Below are positions 42,067 to 51,263 of a stretch of DNA of 64,000 bases, one piece after another. The first letter of the stretch is position 1. Each line of letters opens with the position of its first letter. The stretch is from Aquamicrobium sp. LC103 (GTDB lineage Bacteria > Pseudomonadota > Alphaproteobacteria > Rhizobiales > Rhizobiaceae), in assembly GCF_001014615.2 (NCBI RefSeq), contig NZ_LBCQ02000005.1:248001-312000 (forward strand), written 5' to 3'. Position numbers and translations under genes: made by a program. The notes below the pieces were generated by a model. That model did not search any database. It was not told where the DNA came from and saw only the letters and a program-made list of their open reading frames with translations.

Positions 42067-43582
42067 TGTTCTTCACCGGTGATGCGATGCGCGAAAGCGC
42101 TGCACGAACGGCACGCTGTACCGCCGGCAGCGAGAATAGGACGATCAGGAGCACCATGCCTGCGATGATCGCGCTGATGGGGCGCGTGACGAAGTCCACC
42201 GGGTTTCCCTGGCTGATCGACAGGCTGCGGCGCAGGTTGTTGTCGAGGATCGGGCCAAGCACCACGCCGAGGATCATCGGCGCGACCGGGAAGCCCGTCT
42301 CGCGCATCAGAAAGCCGATCAGGCCGAAGCCGATCATTACCCAGACATCGAAGATGCGCCCGGCGATGGCGAAGGAACCGACCACGCACAGGACGAAGAT
42401 CACGCCCATCAGCCATTCGCGGCGGATCTTGAGGACGTAGAGCAGCGGACGGGTCAGAAGGAGGCCCAGGACCAGCATCGCGCAGCTCGCCCAGAAAACC
42501 ATGGCAACGACCGAGTAGAAAAAATCGGCCTGGGTGATCATGATCAGCGGGCCAGGGCGAAGCCCGTGGATAATCATGGCTGCCAGTAGCACGGCGGCCG
42601 GCGCGGAACCAGGAATGGCGAGCGTGAGGACCGGAATGAGCGCGCCGGGGACGGCGGCGTTGTTGCCGGTCTCGGCGGCGAGCAGGCCGTCGGGCGAGCC
42701 TCTGCCGAATTCCTCGGGGGTCTTGGAGGCGCGCTTGGCAGCGGCGTAGGAGACCCATGCGCCCATGTCTTCGCCGACGCCCGGAACCACGCCCATGAAC
42801 GTGCCGATTGCGCCCGAGCGCAGCCAGGTTCTGGTGTAGCGCAGCGACGACAGTGCGGCACTCAGCACGTTGCCGACCTTCGAGGCGACGAGTTGGGTGG
42901 CTTCCTGGCGCATGACCACGAAGACCTCGGCGCAGCCGAACGCGCCGACGAGGACCGGCAGCAGCCCGAAGCCGCCTTCGAGGTTCGGGACGCCGTAGGA
43001 GAAGCGCGCATAGGCGTGCAGGCTCTCTTGCCCAACCATGGCGATGAGCAGGCCGAAGAAGCCGGCGATCCAACCCTTGAGCGGATCGTCCATTGCGGTG
43101 AGTTGGCCGCACAGCACAATGCCGAACACCGCGAGCCAGAAGAATTCGAAGGAGGTGAAATCGAGCGCGAATTCGGCAAGCCATGGCGCGACGATCGCAA
43201 GACCGAGCATGCCGACGATGGAACCCAGGAAGGAGCCGGTGGTCGCGATGGCCATGGCTTCGCCGGCGCGCCCGGTCTTGGCAAGCGGGAAACCGTCCAG
43301 AACCGAGGCCGCGTTGGCCGGGGTGCCGGGAATGTTGAGCAGGATCGCGGTCCGTCCGCCGCCGTAGATCGCGCCGATATAGACGCAGATCAAAACGAGG
43401 ATCGCCGTGTTGGGCTGCATGGTGAAAGTGAGCGTGGTGACCAGCGCGACGCCCAGAGTGGCCGTCAGGCCCGGGATCATGCCGATGACGATGCCCAGGA
43501 GCGTCGCCCATATCACGACGAATATGTCGGCCGACAGGCCGATCGCCGCGACCGCGTTGAGAAAATGAAAAAGCCCGTCCAT
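42053..43582 (-). CDS. tripartite tricarboxylate transporter large permease TctA
   Basis: 509 aa, about 11-12 hydrophobic segments. Family markers: GMIPGLTATLGVALVTTLTFTMQPNTAILVLICVYIGAIYGGGRTAILLNIPGTPANAASVLDGFPLAKTGRAGEAMAIA at the N-terminus, GVVPGVGEDMGAWVSYAAAKRASKTPEEFGRGSPDGLLAAETGNNAAVPGALIPVLTLAIPGSAPAAVLLAAMIIHGLRPGP near 265-345. Main inner-membrane transporter of the TTT system; overlaps the oxidoreductase gene by 14 bp. Confidence 0.93.
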   Translation of the reverse strand: MDGLFHFLNAVAAIGLSADIFVVIWATLLGIVIGMIPGLTATLGVALVTTLTFTMQPNTAILVLICVYIGAIYGGGRTAILLNIPGTPANAASVLDGFPLAKTGRAGEAMAIATTGSFLGSIVGMLGLAIVAPWLAEFALDFTSFEFFWLAVFGIVLCGQLTAMDDPLKGWIAGFFGLLIAMVGQESLHAYARFSYGVPNLEGGFGLLPVLVGAFGCAEVFVVMRQEATQLVASKVGNVLSAALSSLRYTRTWLRSGAIGTFMGVVPGVGEDMGAWVSYAAAKRASKTPEEFGRGSPDGLLAAETGNNAAVPGALIPVLTLAIPGSAPAAVLLAAMIIHGLRPGPLIMITQADFFYSVVAMVFWASCAMLVLGLLLTRPLLYVLKIRREWLMGVIFVLCVVGSFAIAGRIFDVWVMIGFGLIGFLMRETGFPVAPMILGVVLGPILDNNLRRSLSISQGNPVDFVTRPISAIIAGMVLLIVLFSLPAVQRAVRAALSRIASPVKNNGHG

Positions 43583-43659
43583 GTGCCGCCTGCCTGTCGA
43601 TGATCCGCGATAGGACCCTCCGGGACAGATGCCCCGGAGGTTTCCGTGCGTATTGCGGG

Positions 43660-44667
43660 TTATTCCGGCTTCGGGATGCCGAATCCGGTCGGATCGTTCG
43701 GAGCGGCGCCGCTTTCGAACTGCTGCCAGGCGTTGATGGACAGGTAAGGAGTGGACGCTTTCACGGCTTCGTCGCCATAGGTCGCGTTGAACAGCGCGCC
43801 GCGTTCGGCGGCATGCTTCTTGAGGACTTCATTGTCCTTGATCTGCTCCGCCCAGACCTTGTCCATGGCGTCGAGCACCTCCTGCGGCGTATCGGCCGGC
43901 AAGTAGATACCGAAATAGTTCGGCGCGCTCTTGATTTCAGGCAGCCATTCGGTGACCGGCGGGACCGTGCCGAAGCCTTCGAGTTCCAGCGGCTGGTCGG
44001 CGATGACCGCTAGCGGGCGCAGGCGGCCGGCGCGGATCATGTCGACCTGCTCGGTGGCCGTCGCGGCAGTGAATTGGGTCTCGCCGGATACGGTGGAGAT
44101 CACCGCCGGGTTGCCGCCCTCATAGACGATCTGTCGGTAGTTGATCTTTGTCGCCTTCTCCAGGGTCTGCATGCTGATGGCTGTCGCCGAGGACAGGCCG
44201 CCCGAGGAGACGGTGATTGGCGTGCTCGACGTCTTCAGCGCTTCCAGAAGCTGGCCGAAATCCTGCCATTCGCTGTTGACCGGCACGGAGATGAGGCCGG
44301 GATTTGCTACATGAAGATAAAGGCGCCAGTCCGAAAGCTGCGCGTCGAGCGTGCCGAATACCGGGTAGGCACCAAGATCTGCCACAGCACCGGCGGCGAT
44401 GGTCAGCCCGTCATGGGCGGCTTCCCACGCGGCTCGCGTGCCGACCGAGCCGGACGCGCCAGGCTGGTTGAGAATCACGAAATTCTGGCCGAAGGCCTTG
44501 GTCAGTTCGCCCGCGACGATACGGGTGACCGTATCCGTCGAACCACCTGCCGCCCACGGTACGATGATGGTGACCGGTTCGCTCGGCTTCCACTCCTGTG
44601 CGGATGCCGAAAATGAAACCGTCAAAGCCGCGGCCATCGCCGCATATGCAAGTTTTCTGATGCCCAT
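43660..44667 (-). CDS. tripartite tricarboxylate transporter receptor TctC (Bug family)
   Basis: 335 aa from ATG 44667 (AGGGGAAC before). Signal peptide MGIRKLAYAAMAAALTVSFSASAQ, then WKPSEPVTIIVPWAAGGSTDTVTRIVAGELTKAFGQNFVILNQPGASGSVGTRAA, the classic Bug N-terminus. The ligand loop near AWEAAHDGLTIAAGAVADLGAYPVFG differs from the common DGYTL pattern. Periplasmic receptor for a carboxylate; first gene of the operon and directly downstream of a TetR-type palindrome. Confidence 0.9.
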   Translation of the reverse strand: MGIRKLAYAAMAAALTVSFSASAQEWKPSEPVTIIVPWAAGGSTDTVTRIVAGELTKAFGQNFVILNQPGASGSVGTRAAWEAAHDGLTIAAGAVADLGAYPVFGTLDAQLSDWRLYLHVANPGLISVPVNSEWQDFGQLLEALKTSSTPITVSSGGLSSATAISMQTLEKATKINYRQIVYEGGNPAVISTVSGETQFTAATATEQVDMIRAGRLRPLAVIADQPLELEGFGTVPPVTEWLPEIKSAPNYFGIYLPADTPQEVLDAMDKVWAEQIKDNEVLKKHAAERGALFNATYGDEAVKASTPYLSINAWQQFESGAAPNDPTGFGIPKPE

Positions 44668-44681
44668 TGCTGTTCCCCTAA

Positions 44682-44697
44682 CTAACCAAATGGTTAG
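44682..44697. promoter_or_regulatory. TetR-type operator upstream of tctC
   Basis: CTAACCA-AA-TGGTTAG is a 16-bp inverted repeat with 7-bp perfect arms, 15-30 bp before the tctC ATG. This half-site pattern is common for TetR regulators. The only TetR gene of the operon (36466-37188) is the likely partner. Confidence 0.6.
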
Positions 44698-44888
44698 ATA
44701 ATCAGATGCTGGAATGCGTTGCCTGTCAAGAGACGCTTGTGGCAAGTTTGCGCGGTTTTTCCACCGTCCACGAAAGCTGATGGCCAATGCACCAGACTTG
44801 CCGGCGCGGGGCACCCTGCTAGGCATTGGAGGTGTGGCGATCGGTCGGATACCGGATTCCGGGTGATTGGCAGCGATCGCCCGTAGAT

Positions 44889-44917
44889 TCAACCGACGCC
44901 TTGACGCCGTCGGTTGA
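44889..44917 (-). terminator. hairpin downstream of dgdA
   Basis: TCAACCGACG (44889-44898) pairs perfectly with CGTCGGTTGA (44908-44917) around a 9-nt loop, 26 bp past the dgdA stop. No T run follows, so termination strength is uncertain. Confidence 0.5.
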
Positions 44918-44942
44918 GGAAGGGTGCGGTCGGGTTGGCGGT

Positions 44943-46286
<1,344 letters not shown>

Positions 46287-46311
46287 CTAGCGGCACTTGC
46301 CTTGTCAGGCA

Positions 46312-46341
46312 AATTGATATTGTTTCATTCGGATATCAATT
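46312..46341. promoter_or_regulatory. DgdR-type LysR operator
   Basis: AATTGATAT (46312-46320) and ATATCAATT (46333-46341) form a perfect 9-bp inverted repeat around a 12-bp spacer. It ends 7 bp before the dgdR ATG and about 60 bp before dgdA. It includes the AT-rich core of the divergent promoter. Likely DgdR site for control of dgdA and itself. Confidence 0.6.
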
Positions 46342-46347
46342 GGCTTG

Positions 46348-47259
46348 ATGAGTATGGGGCTTCTCGATCTCGCACTGCTGAAAAACTTCGCGGTCGTTGC
46401 GCGCACGGGCTCGATCAGCCTTGCATCGCTGCAGATCGGGCGCACGCAATCGGCGTTGAGCATGCAGATGCGCCGTCTCGAGGATCAGGTCGGCCAGGCG
46501 CTCCTGCACAGGATCGGATCGGGCGTGCGGCTCACGGCTGCCGGCGAGAAGCTTCTGGGGCACGCTGAGGCCCTCCTGGCCAGGCATGACGAGATCCTGA
46601 CCGAAATGAGTGGAACGACGCTCAAGGGCTCGATAAGTCTGGGCTGTCCGGAAGACTATTCGATTGCGTTTCTTCCGGATCTGCTCAAAGGCTTTTGCGC
46701 GCAGCATCCCGACGTCGAGCTGCGCATGGTCTGCGCGCCCACCTCCGAATTGCGCCCGCTGCTTCACCGGCGGCAGATAGACATGGCGCTCGTTTCGCTC
46801 TCCGACCCCGAAAACGGCGACGTCATTCGCCACGAACGCTTCGTTTGGGTGGCCAATTCAATGGAACCGGATATTCTGGACCAGGCCAGCCTCCCGCTCG
46901 CGCTTTCCGCGCCGATAACGCTCGATTATCGGGCCGCCTGCGACGCCATGGAAGCTGTCGGCCGTCGATACAGGGTGGCCTTTGCCAGCAACAGCCTCGC
47001 CGGCCTCATCGCGATCGCTCGCTCCGGTCATGCAATCAGCGTTCTCACCCGATCGGCCGTCCCGCCGGACCTCCACATCGTTTCGGCGGGATTGCCGCCG
47101 CTTCCCACGATCGGCATCGCCTTGGAATTCGCCGAACCGCGGCCATCGTCCGCCGCGAGGGCTTTGGGCGACCATATCCGCGCGGTGCTGCCCACCTTGC
47201 AGCGCTCCGATCCTCATTCAGATCACGCCGCCAAGGGTCCGAGATTCCGCCGGATGTGA
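46348..47259 (+). CDS. dgdR: LysR-family regulator, DgdR-like
   Basis: 303 aa from ATG 46348 (TTG 46345 and ATG 46354 are in-frame alternatives; no strong ribosome site is visible). Winged helix MGLLDLALLKNFAVVARTGSISLASLQIGRTQSALSMQMRRLEDQVGQALLHRIGSGVRLTAAG. The effector domain has DYSIAFLPDLLKGFCAQHPDVELRMVCAPTSEL near 105 and FASNSLAGLIAIARSGHAISVLTRSA near 215. DgdR represses dgdA in the absence of dialkylglycine in Burkholderia; the divergent arrangement and palindrome fit that. Confidence 0.85.
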   Translation: MSMGLLDLALLKNFAVVARTGSISLASLQIGRTQSALSMQMRRLEDQVGQALLHRIGSGVRLTAAGEKLLGHAEALLARHDEILTEMSGTTLKGSISLGCPEDYSIAFLPDLLKGFCAQHPDVELRMVCAPTSELRPLLHRRQIDMALVSLSDPENGDVIRHERFVWVANSMEPDILDQASLPLALSAPITLDYRAACDAMEAVGRRYRVAFASNSLAGLIAIARSGHAISVLTRSAVPPDLHIVSAGLPPLPTIGIALEFAEPRPSSAARALGDHIRAVLPTLQRSDPHSDHAAKGPRFRRM

Positions 47260-47282
47260 TCGGACAATGGCAACGCCCGAAC

Positions 47283-47316
47283 GCGCCGGCGCCGCCGCTA
47301 TGGACGGCACCGGCGT
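47283..47316. terminator. GC-rich hairpin between convergent dgdR and EF-hand genes
   Basis: CGCCGGCGCCG (47284-47294) pairs with CGGCACCGGCG (47305-47315) with one mismatch around a 10-nt loop. Lies between two convergent stops; a bidirectional terminator is likely, although no T run follows. Confidence 0.4.
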
Positions 47317-47338
47317 AGGTCACCGCCTTGCGCCTTTC

Positions 47339-47692
47339 CTATCTCAGATGGCCGTCACCGCCGCGATCGGCGGTGGCGAAGTCCGCCATGACCTGGTTCA
47401 TGAATTCGTCGCGGCTGACGCGTCCGTCCCCGTTCGCATCCATCGACGCAAACTGAGCGGCGGTCGTTATTTGCGACAGTTCGTTCTGGCCGAGGAAGCC
47501 GTCGCCATTGGCGTCGAGCTTTGCGAATGCCGCAGTCATGAAGGCTTGGTACTCTGCCCGACTGACGCCGCCGTCCTTGTTCGTGTCGATCTGGTCGAGA
47601 TGGCCTTCGTGGATGGCCGGAGCCTGCTGAGCAGCGGCCAGACCCGTGCCGAAAACGATGCCGCATGCGGCCGCCATAATCATCTTGCGCAT
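47339..47692 (-). CDS. exported EF-hand calcium-binding protein
   Basis: 117 aa with a signal peptide (MRKMIMAAACGIVFGTGLAAAQQ) and AGAGGAG before ATG 47692. Three canonical 12-residue EF loops: DTNKDGGVSRAE, DANGDGFLGQNE and DANGDGRVSRDE. A fourth loop begins DRGGDGHLR and is cut short by the stop, so the last loop lacks its -Z and exit-helix residues. Probably a periplasmic calcium buffer or sensor. Next to a lipoprotein gene in the same direction, 16 bp away. Confidence 0.85.
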   Translation of the reverse strand: MRKMIMAAACGIVFGTGLAAAQQAPAIHEGHLDQIDTNKDGGVSRAEYQAFMTAAFAKLDANGDGFLGQNELSQITTAAQFASMDANGDGRVSRDEFMNQVMADFATADRGGDGHLR

Positions 47693-47707
47693 GAAAAAAC
47701 TCCTCTC

Positions 47708-47953
47708 TTAGCGACACGCCAGACGATTGCCGAGATAACCGCCGCCGCCAATTCCGGCGGCCGTCGCGAGAACTGCTCCGCTTCCCGCACCGATCGTGCT
47801 GCCGATCAAGCCGCCGACGATTGCGCCGCCAACTGTGCCCGCTATGCAGCCGAATTCATGATTGCGTGCCTGTACCTGTGGGTTTGAACTGGACTGGCAG
47901 CCTGCGATCAACATGGTTGCCGCGGCAATCGTGACCAACCGTCGTCTAATCAT
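47708..47953 (-). CDS. small glycine-zipper lipoprotein
   Basis: 81 aa from ATG 47953, with GAGGAG 5 bp before it. The lipobox LIAGC (MIRRRLVTIAAATMLIAGCQSSS) gives acylation at Cys19. The mature part is mostly glycine-zipper (GCIAGTVGGAIVGGLIGSTIGAGSGAVLATAAGIGGGGYLGNRLACR), as in OsmB/SlyB/17-kDa-antigen-like outer-membrane lipoproteins. Upstream of the EF-hand gene, probably co-transcribed. Confidence 0.82.
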   Translation of the reverse strand: MIRRRLVTIAAATMLIAGCQSSSNPQVQARNHEFGCIAGTVGGAIVGGLIGSTIGAGSGAVLATAAGIGGGGYLGNRLACR

Positions 47954-48470
47954 ATCGTCTCCTCGTAACTGTGTGGGCTTCGTGCCGGCTGAAGAAAGGA
48001 TCATAGAAACCAACCTGTTTTAGGCGGCGGAGTAAATATAATGGCATTTTTTTGATACATGGATAGTTTTTGATAAAATAAAGGCTGAATCAAGTCAAAA
48101 ATACGCCAGTATGGCGGAGTGATGAGAAAATCGCGAAAGATCGAGTGGCAGCGCCTGTATTATATTAGGATTATATTGAACATGGGCTGGGGAACGACGG
48201 TTGAAATTCGATGCCGGTTGTTGAATCATGTGTTGAGTAAGCTGAGGCCGGGGCCATTAGAAATTTCTCACATATGCCCACGAACAAGCAAAGCATGCGA
48301 TGCTCGGATCTGTCCGGTCCGGTACGTAATCTGTTGAGCAGCATCCCCGACGAGTGGGACCGAAAATCATAGGTGCAAGCGGAGCGGTAGTCCGCACGCA
48401 GACCGGACCGAATTCGATTCAACGCGCATTCACATATGGCGCTGGTGATGCTGAGGAAGGAAAACTGATC
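47954..48470. other. 517-bp AT-rich gap without a supported gene
   Basis: Bases 48014-48190 are markedly AT-rich compared with the rest of the window. A TTGATA (48052-48057) with TAAAAT (48074-48079) at 16-bp spacing could be a rightward sigma-70 promoter, about 390 bp ahead of the next gene. CGGTCCGGT (48315-48323) and ACCGGACCG (48402-48410) form a 9-bp inverted repeat 78 bp apart, enough to close a long stem, so a leader or small RNA is possible. The only ORF here (about 72 aa at 48119) has no family likeness. Confidence 0.4.
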
Positions 48471-48905
48471 ATGCGTAAGCCCAATCGGACGTTTCTTGCA
48501 ACCTTGATAATTGCCTTCGCGGGGATCACGACTGCGGGGGCGCAGACGGTCAGCGAAATGAATAAAACCTTGGACGATCTGTTCGGGGCTCATGCGCCGT
48601 ATGTGAAGTTTTTCGACACGTTGAAAAAGGCTGCTGCTGCCGATGACAAGCAGGCGGTCGCCTCCATGGTCGATTATCCGTTTCAGGCACGCATCAACGA
48701 CAAGGCCATGAAGATCAGGGATGAAAAGCATTTTGTCGCCGACTACGACAAGATCGTCACCCGCAAGGTCAAGAATGCCATTGCCAAGCAGACCTATCCG
48801 AACCTGTTCGCCAATTGGCAGGGGGTGATGATCGGCGATGGCGAGGTCTGGTTCTCCGGCATAGGGGACAGCGACACCGTGCGGATAACCGCCATCAACG
48901 ACTGA
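48471..48905 (+). CDS. exported protein of unknown function
   Basis: 144 aa from ATG 48471 (AGGAAGG upstream). Signal peptide MRKPNRTFLATLIIAFAGITTAGAQ, then VSEMNKTLDDLFGAHAPYVKFFDTLKKAAAADDKQAVASMVDYPFQARINDKAMKIRDEKHFVADYDKIVTRKVKNAIAKQTYPNLFANWQGVMIGDGEVWFSGIGD. The pattern LFG.HAPY...F..LK.A...DD..AVA..V.YP and GVMIGDGEVWF looks like a conserved periplasmic family without an established role (NTF2-like fold is a guess). Monocistronic or co-transcribed with the channel gene 49 bp below. Confidence 0.75.
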   Translation: MRKPNRTFLATLIIAFAGITTAGAQTVSEMNKTLDDLFGAHAPYVKFFDTLKKAAAADDKQAVASMVDYPFQARINDKAMKIRDEKHFVADYDKIVTRKVKNAIAKQTYPNLFANWQGVMIGDGEVWFSGIGDSDTVRITAIND

Positions 48906-48954
48906 TCGACCAACCGCCGCGTCTTTTGACGACGCAGCCTCATAAGGAGAGTAG

Positions 48955-50106
48955 ATGCTGCATCGCTATCTTGCAGCCGGAATGGACTTGGCTTTGCAAA
49001 TTTTTCGGATCATGGACCTGCCGAGGACGGCGGCAATATGGATGTGCTTCGCTATCGGTGTCCTGGCGCCGCACGGTGCCCTCGCGCAGGCCGCAACCGA
49101 TCCATCGACGCACGTCGTCAATGTCGGCGTTTATGTCAGCCCACCATTCGTCGTTGCTGGGGAGGGCACCTATGACGGTATGGCCATTGATCTGTGGGAG
49201 GCCGTCGCGGGGAATCTGGATCTCGCAACTCGGTACGTGGCTTACCCTACTTTCCGCGATCTCGTCGACGCGACGCGCAACGGCGAGGTCGACGCGGCCG
49301 TCACCAACCTGACGATCACACGCCATCGTGCCGAGGTTCTATCCTTCACGCAGCCCTGGTACGACGCAGGATTGCGGATCATGGTGTCCGACGAAGGCTC
49401 CGGCGGTTTCTGGAGCGTCATATTGGGCCTTGGAGATGCCGGGCACCTGCGCGCCTATGCCTGGCTTCTGGCGGTCATCGCGACTGCGACCGTCGGATTC
49501 GCGCTGTTCGACCGGAAATTCGATCCTGACTTTCCCAGACGCTGGCGCGATGGGATAGCTGAGAGTTTCTATCACGTCATTTCAATCGCAACCGCCGGCC
49601 GCACTGCCCGCAAAAACCTGTTCGGCTGGATGGGTCGGATCTGGCAAGCTGCCTGGATGGTCGTCGGGGTTGGCGTGATCGCCTACGTGACATCGTCGGT
49701 GACGAGCGTCATGACGACGGTCTCTCTCGAAAGGGGCGTTCACTCGCTCGCCGACCTGCCGGGCAAGACCGTCGGCGTATTCACGGGAAGCGTTGCCGAA
49801 ACTTTCGTTGGCGATCTCGGCATCGCATCGCAATCATATCCGGATATCGATGCCGCGGCATCGGCCATACAGGACGGTGAAATCGATGCGATTGTCGGCG
49901 ATGCTCCCATTCTGGAGCACTTCGCTCACAGTCAGCCGCAAAGCAATCTTACTGTCGTCGGCAACATCTTCCACCCGGACAAATACGGCTTTGCCTTCCC
50001 TCACGACAGCGAGCTGACGCGGCCTGTCACCCTGCAGATACTCGAACTGATCGAAGCCGGGGTCGTCGAGGACCTGCGGAGCAAGTATTTCGGAAGCGGG
50101 TCGTGA
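48955..50106 (+). CDS. GluR0-like prokaryotic ligand-gated channel (SBP domain split by a pore module)
   Basis: 383 aa with a leader segment up to about residue 47. An amino-acid-binding lobe (VVNVGVYVSPPFVVAGEGTYDGMAIDLWEAVA ... RNGEVDAAVTNLTITRHRAEVLSFTQPWYDAGLRIMV) is interrupted near residue 150 by a pore module: TM1 at about 166-185, pore helix about 200-213 and TM2 about 228-253 (GRIWQAAWMVVGVGVIAYVTSSVTSVMTT). Lobe 2 then resumes (DLPGKTVGVFTGSVAETFVGDLGIASQSYP ... DGEIDAIVGDAPILEHFA). This is the topology of bacterial ionotropic glutamate receptor homologues. At the position of the potassium filter TVGYGD the sequence reads TAGRTA (213-218), so ion selectivity is unclear. The TSSVTSVMT after TM2 resembles the gating motif of this family. 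Confidence 0.8.
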   Translation: MLHRYLAAGMDLALQIFRIMDLPRTAAIWMCFAIGVLAPHGALAQAATDPSTHVVNVGVYVSPPFVVAGEGTYDGMAIDLWEAVAGNLDLATRYVAYPTFRDLVDATRNGEVDAAVTNLTITRHRAEVLSFTQPWYDAGLRIMVSDEGSGGFWSVILGLGDAGHLRAYAWLLAVIATATVGFALFDRKFDPDFPRRWRDGIAESFYHVISIATAGRTARKNLFGWMGRIWQAAWMVVGVGVIAYVTSSVTSVMTTVSLERGVHSLADLPGKTVGVFTGSVAETFVGDLGIASQSYPDIDAAASAIQDGEIDAIVGDAPILEHFAHSQPQSNLTVVGNIFHPDKYGFAFPHDSELTRPVTLQILELIEAGVVEDLRSKYFGSGS

Positions 50107-50209
50107 GAGCGCGAGGATGGAACGCGGTCGCAAGAATGCCGCCGGGAAGGAAGGGACTGTCGTCGCATGAGGCAGTCGTGGTCCGGCTCGGACCGAGGCA
50201 TCTCGGCGG

Positions 50210-51160
50210 CTATGCGGCGGTCGGCGTGTCGTTGAGACGCTCGTTGGTGAAGGCGAGTTCCTCCTCGAATGCGGCAAGGAAGACATTCGTGAAGTCCCGC
50301 AGCGCTGGAGACCTTTCCACCCTGCGCGGATAGACGATCGACAGGCCGTACCGGATTGTCGGCACGAACTTGCGGACGACAACCTTGTTCTGATCCGCGA
50401 GAGCTACCGCCAGCGGATCCACGAGCCCGATGCCGATGCCGCTGTTGACGTATCGCGCCACCGTCGAGGAGAACAGGCTCTCGACCCGGACACGTGGGTG
50501 CGAATTGGCCAGTTGGAACAGCGCATTGAGTTCGAGCCGCATCAGCGAGCTCTGCCCGAGTCCGATGAAGTCCTGACCATCAAGATCGGCAGGGCCGATC
50601 ACATGCTTGGCGGCAAGCGGATGCCGGCGTGGAACGAGACAGACGGCTTCGGATACCGGCAGATCCTCGTGGATGAGGTCGTTTCGTCCCGGAGGAATGG
50701 CCACGAAGCCGATATCGACACTGCCGTTCACCACCAGATCGATGATGTCGAGCGACGCGCCGCTATGGATCGAAATCGCCATGCTCGGATAGTCGCGCAG
50801 GAAACGCTCCACCGTCCTGGGTATGCAGGAGGTGGACAGCGCCAGGATGGAAGCGACGCGCAGTTGTCCGCCATTGAACTCCCGGATCGCGTCGGCCGAC
50901 TCCCGGATGCGCTCGGTGCTCACGAAATGGCGCTCCACTTCGCGGTAAAGTTCCTTTCCCTCGCGCGTGGGGATTATATGCGTGCCCTCGCGCAGGAACA
51001 GCGTCAGCTTCAGTTCCGCCTCCAGTTCGCGGATCAGGCGCGTGACGGCCGGCTGGGAAATGGACAGCAAGCGCCCACCCCCGGTCATGCTGCCCGTCAG
51101 CATCACCGCGCGAAAGGCTTCCAGTTGGCGGACATTCAGCGGTCTGGGAATAAGGTGCAT
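50210..51160 (-). CDS. LysR-family transcriptional regulator
   Basis: 316 aa. Winged helix NVRQLEAFRAVMLTGSMTGGGRLLSISQPAVTRLIRELEAELKLTLFLREGTHIIPTREG near 8-67. The effector domain carries LALSTSCIPRTVERFLRDYPSMAISIHSGAS near 108 and YVNSGIGIGLVDPLAVALADQN near 240. It lies downstream of and in the same direction as a second TTT operon (tctC stop at 51264), from which a strong hairpin separates it, so it may regulate that operon from its own promoter. Ligand unknown. Confidence 0.86.
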   Translation of the reverse strand: MHLIPRPLNVRQLEAFRAVMLTGSMTGGGRLLSISQPAVTRLIRELEAELKLTLFLREGTHIIPTREGKELYREVERHFVSTERIRESADAIREFNGGQLRVASILALSTSCIPRTVERFLRDYPSMAISIHSGASLDIIDLVVNGSVDIGFVAIPPGRNDLIHEDLPVSEAVCLVPRRHPLAAKHVIGPADLDGQDFIGLGQSSLMRLELNALFQLANSHPRVRVESLFSSTVARYVNSGIGIGLVDPLAVALADQNKVVVRKFVPTIRYGLSIVYPRRVERSPALRDFTNVFLAAFEEELAFTNERLNDTPTAA

Positions 51161-51212
51161 TCCATACTATGAGCCGAGAAGCGGCAAGGCCGCAACGGCC
51201 ATGAGAACGAAC

Positions 51213-51239
51213 GGCGGATTCCTCCGTCAGGAATCCGCC
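51213..51239 (-). terminator. strong hairpin after the second tctC
   Basis: GGCGGATTCC (51213-51222) pairs perfectly with GGAATCCGCC (51230-51239) around a 7-nt loop, 25 bp past the tctC stop. On the minus strand GTTCGTTCT follows, a poor T tract. It marks the likely end of the TTT operon before the LysR gene. Confidence 0.6.
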
Positions 51240-51263
51240 GCGGGAGCATTCGCTGCCGACTGC

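Noticed and set aside
48119-48337. 72-codon ORF in the AT-rich gap
   Set aside because: No ribosome site, no family likeness, and composition unlike the neighbours; kept only as part of the gap note.
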